62,000 nt of DNA from Glandiceps talaboti. Lineage: Eukaryota; Hemichordata; Enteropneusta; Spengelidae. A program made the translations under genes and the position numbers. Below are positions 58,031-62,000 of the stretch, piece after piece. A model generated the notes under the pieces. That model did no database searches. It saw nothing but the letters and a program-made list of their open reading frames with translations, and was not told where the DNA came from. The DNA lies in assembly GCF_964340395.1 (NCBI RefSeq), contig NC_135558.1, forward strand, positions 18,418,271 through 18,480,270. Direction: 5' to 3'. Position 1 is the first letter of the stretch. Every line of letters starts with the position of its first letter.

Positions 58031-59493
58031 CGTTAACGAATAGCTTTTCAAACACTTAGCACTGAACATATTTTACAAAGCTAATTTGCCTTTTTATAAG
58101 CTGAACTTGAAACATCATTTCATAGGCGGAATTTTATATGTTTTCCGTCGTTACGGTGATCAGTGGCCACGTTGTGTCGGTGGAGAAACTACGGTAAAAT
58201 TGATCATGGAACCCCGATAAGATTTACAAACTAAAAACAGTACTCTTTTAATAGCCTAAGGCTTCCAAAGCTTATTCCTTTTATTCGGCATTCTGCTCAT
58301 CCAATTCAGCCACTATGATACATGGTATGTGGTATGGTACAATGTGACTTGTTTGGCTTCGCTAGGGGTCTAGGAGTGACAGACATGACACATGTATTCA
58401 CTTCCACTGGAACCCCCCCCCCCATTATAAATCCCTGTATCAGTGTAGTATTAGTAATACATTTATCCTGCCACTGTAAATTAATGGATGTATACGTTAT
58501 GTTTTTCAGTAGATATATTCAACCATAAACTAAAATGTATTATTTTTCATCTCTCAGGCCAACTATGACACTGAGTGTTTACGTATATCATAAAACTCCT
58601 GTTCAAATTGCAACAATGTATGCAAGTTGTATAACAATTTCCTAGATTGTCTCTCCCTGAAAGACGTATCCATGGTATATTACTATACAGTTTCCATTTT
58701 TGTATCCACAATCAATAAATACATCTAGCGTAGCTTTTGTTTACAGTGCTAGTGCGTGCTGTGCCACTTAACCACTGTCGGTACGTATATTCTTATTTAG
58801 TTATTCCACAAGCTAAACTTTGATGTTTACGACTTTTGAAAAGAATGTAGTTACAAACATATGAATTTGGTCTACTATGTTTCACATACTTCCAAGTAGG
58901 TAAATATGGCAAGCCGTTCAGGCAAAAATTATTATTTATTTTAGCTGTAGTATTTTATATTTTTCGTTCTTACAAACTAATTTTAACCGTTTATGTACTT
59001 TTATTCCATGTTCACATTATTACTGAAACAAGTTTACATTTATTTGAGAATATTGTTTTATTTTTCGTCAAACCAGAATTTTTTTTAAAGGATTACATAT
59101 AATTGAAAGTCAAAATATATTTTTTGTTAAAGGGTTTTTTTTCAACTTTTTTTTTTTTTTTGCCCAACTTTTTTTTGCCGACTCTGCTGACAGGCACCGG
59201 TCTCGAGCACATGACGCATGTATGATGTAGTACGTAGGACACGATCCATGTGCAACGGGTAAAGGCAGTTAATCTAAAACAACTAAAGTAAAGCCGAAAC
59301 TAGCCAGAATTGAGCTTTAGGAACAAAAACGTGAGGAAAAGTGAAAGCGTATTTCCAATGGGTCAGTCAGGTACTACTTCTAACACATTAAGACGTCGAC
59401 CTGCTGTATTACATACGTAGACGTGTTGTTCTCAACATTTCATGATACATCATGTGTAGTCAGACTACTAAAAGAATGTATACTACGATGAAG

Positions 59494-59526
<33 letters not shown>

Positions 59527-59590
59527 TTACAAGGCGATATAGAAAAGCTGATTTAGGTTGTTCAAAAAGAAATACACCAGCTTTTCTACT
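58030..59590. other. Intergenic, no gene recognised
   Basis: AT-rich with an oligo-T cluster (59,130-59,176) and a (CAA)n tract (59,498-59,523). Confidence 0.4.
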
Positions 59591-59599
59591 CCCGCGACT

Positions 59600-59900
59600 C
59601 CCTGTGGTGGTTAGCGCACAGGATTAGCAGTCGGGAGGTCACGGGTTCGAATCCCACTGGATATTGTCTGTCCAGGGGATTTTTCTGTGACTGACCAAAA
59701 CCCAGGGCGAGTGTTCTACAGACTCGATGTATCACTCAGCCGTGTCTCACTCACAAGCCGAGTGCGAATTTGGGGGACTCCTGGAGTAATGACTCGAAAA
59801 GTCGGGGATGATTACTCACACGGAGGCCGCAGGGCGGCAGGTGCTATGTTTGCCAAGCATGGGTGACTCTAGCCTGCGGACTGACCTTGACAGTTCCACA
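59600..59900 (+). mobile_element. tRNA-derived SINE
   Basis: tRNA-like head with GTGGTTAGCGCAC (A box region, 59607-59619) and a perfect B box GGTTCGAATCC (59644-59654), then a GC-richer body. A functional tRNA is unlikely because the acceptor arms do not pair. The 3' boundary is approximate. Confidence 0.7.
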
Positions 59901-59935
59901 GCATACCCGAATGTGTGTATTTGTCTGCATAACAG

Positions 59936-60168
59936 GAAAATCGCTGTGAAGCAGGTGACTCGTGTTCGATATAAAGAAATGGTTGATATCTCACATCAGT
60001 ATTTAAGGGACAATCAAAACCAGTGTTTTCAATTTAAGAAGATTGAAGGGCAAGCACGAGAACATGATATACAGACAATATTCAACTTCTCCCTGCAGGC
60101 CAACAGTCAGACAGGGACAACAACACCAGTCTCGGCTTTATTTAAATATAGTGCGGGTACAAATATTA
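59936..60168 (+). CDS. Possible exon of an unidentified gene
   Basis: Acceptor GCATAACAG, then about 75 codons with protein-like composition (VTRVRYKEMVDISHQYLRDN, then CFQFKKIEGQAREHDIQTIF). The end is uncertain because no strong donor is evident. I do not recognise the family. It may belong with the block at 61616 or be part of a decayed transposon. Confidence 0.3.
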
Positions 60169-61615
60169 AATTTCTATTCACATCACAACATTTCCTGAAA
60201 TGTGAGAAAAATGTCATTAGTGTGTTATATTTTCCACATACCCTGTAAATATTTATAAAAATAGTCCAGTGCTTATTATGTCATCTTTCAATAAGTTTAG
60301 CATTTTCTTATTAATGAGACAGAAAACCTTTATTAAAACTATTGACTGCATTTACAATAATAATTCACAAAATAACATAACTCACAAACATATGTGCAAA
60401 AACAAAAAAAATTGTACACAAAGTTACCCAACATTTATTTAAATATAGTGTTCAGGTGATATGACCTAGTTTCGTCTCGGATAGTTATCAGTCTCTCTGA
60501 CAACTTTTATTCACTGGCAGTGTAGGTGCTCGGCCATATTTAGTTCTACATGTAACTTTTTTTTAGAGATAAAAGCCCTGTCCCCATATGAATCGATTTC
60601 GAATCGAATCAAATTGAATCAATTCAGTTAAACCGGTTCGAATTCAGTTTATGTCCCAACACGAAATGTTAGAAATGGATTTGAATCGATTCAGTTTGGT
60701 GTACTTTCCCGACACGTGTAAATTTGATCCTGTTCAATAGGTTCGTTGACGTCGCCACAGTGCATTACTATGACAACACGCAATTCTAGGGAAATAACCT
60801 TGTTGAGTCGTTGTCAAAGTTATCCGTCAAAGCGTGGTAAAATACAATTTCCCGTTGAAAGCATGTTTTGCAGAGATTATACATGTAAAATGTTTCAAAA
60901 TTTGAATGAATTTCATTGCAAGTTGAGTTTGTATTTATTGATGACAATGTAAATGGTACATGAGTTGTAGTGGGACAGATTGTTCATGTTCCCATTTCCT
61001 ATTAGTATTAACAGTTGCTTTAAAAGTTAAATAATATTGAAGGAGTTTGTCATATCAAACAACAAGTATAGTCTAGGAAAACTAGACTGGCAACATTTCT
61101 TTTAATTTCTCGAATTACCCACATTTCATAGACTGCATGCACTCCATACAGTGATGTGATAATTCATGCCAGGTAAAATAAAAGTCTCAAAAAAAGTATT
61201 TTTGCATCATTTGGAATAAACCTAATCAGCTGCCAAATGTTTGTTAATTTTGGACCAGATGATAGATATGTGATCCGTAGTGTTACCATAACTTAAAATT
61301 CCAGTAGGGCAAATTTAAACTGCAGACTAGAGTAATTCCATCAGCCTAGTATTTTTTTTTAAAATCATGCTGGTCAAGCAGAACAGTCAAAATCTATTAC
61401 AAATTACTAGTATCAACCACTGGAGAGTGCTAGTGTTATCATGACACAGGGCTTAACATTAGCTGTGGTCCAAGGTACTGAAATTGTAGTTTCCATCAGG
61501 ACCAATGTATACACATGCACACAACCATTGGTAATCGAGTACTTAATGTATCTGGTTAACAACAGCTGGTCTTTTTTGCCTAGGTCAAGCTTTTCCAACC
61601 TTTCTTGTCTTGCAG

Positions 61616-62000
61616 TCGAAGGGACCAAAAGAACTTTTTTTATCAAAGTAAAACCATCAATAAAAAGCGAGCATTATTCCCTCTTTCAAAATTGGTTGCG
61701 AATCTGAAAGCGATAATACAACATAATCCAGAGGCAGTAGATGGTGTAAATGTAGCTGCAGAGTCTGAGCCTACAGATGATCTTAAACTTGTTATGGAAA
61801 GACGAGAAAATGTTTTAATTGCTAAATCCAAACTAAAGGCAAAAATTGAAGCAGGCAGAAGTAAGAGAGCTGTGAAAGCACAAAATTAGAAACTAATAGA
61901 GATGGAAAATGACCCCTCTTTACTTGTTGGAAAGAGAATAAAACATAATTGTATAATATGCATTGAAGAAAACGAATCACAACAAAACTGGTATGATGCA
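61616..62000 (+). pseudogene. Exon-like block with in-frame TAG, unidentified (runs off the window)
   Basis: Strong pyrimidine-tract acceptor TTGTCTTGCAG. About 90 codons follow, rich in Lys/Arg/Glu, to TAG at 61887-61889. The same frame is open again to the window edge and looks coding (MENDPSLLVGKRIKHN and more). Either this is a normal C-terminus followed by chance similarity, or a coding sequence broken by a stop. No family recognised. Confidence 0.35.

Noticed and set aside
59601-59672. Functional tRNA gene
   Set aside because: A and B boxes are good, but the acceptor ends do not pair and a SINE body follows.

Overview
This is eukaryotic, metazoan DNA. Coding sequence is split into short exons with GT-AG splice sites. 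Introns and intergenic DNA are AT-rich and full of microsatellites, fold-back elements and decayed transposons. Two animal genes lie on the + strand. The organism is probably a marine invertebrate: both proteins look like single-copy, vertebrate-type family members, while the repeats and gene architecture are not vertebrate-like. Phylum cannot be fixed from this window; an invertebrate deuterostome is my guess, and lophotrochozoans are not excluded.

Region 1 (about 1-12,065) holds twelve exons of an M2-family zinc dipeptidase. Its 5' end, including the signal peptide, lies upstream of the window. The exons splice in frame to 591 residues with HEMGH, the downstream Glu ligand and three conserved disulfides. 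The substrate-carboxylate pocket carries the ACE2-type residues (Arg/Leu/Phe) rather than the ACE-type Gln/Lys/Tyr, yet the protein lacks the collectrin domain of vertebrate ACE2. It ends in a short hydrophobic tail that looks like a GPI signal.

Region 2 (about 12,065-20,880) is intergenic: (TATG)n arrays, a decayed ~116-bp tandem repeat, a (GAT)n tract and no recognisable gene.

Region 3 (20,887-56,670) holds a transmembrane channel-like gene of the TMC1/2/3 group, closest to TMC3. Twenty exons are well supported. A 19-nt first coding exon is proposed about 6 kb upstream. The model gives 1,309 aa: ten membrane segments, a glycosylated extracellular loop and a ~600-residue charged, acidic C-terminal tail. 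Its introns host most of the mobile DNA: three hammerhead-ribozyme loci beside (AT)n tracts, typical of Penelope-like retroelements; three or more multicopy inverted-repeat families; tRNA-derived SINEs; and minisatellites.

Region 4 (56,670-62,000) is repeat-rich: (GA)n and a SINE. Near the right edge are two exon-like blocks of an unidentified gene or transposon-derived protein, one interrupted by an in-frame TAG.

The two genes have no evident functional link. The unusual content is the ACE2-type pocket without collectrin and the cluster of self-cleaving-ribozyme motifs.
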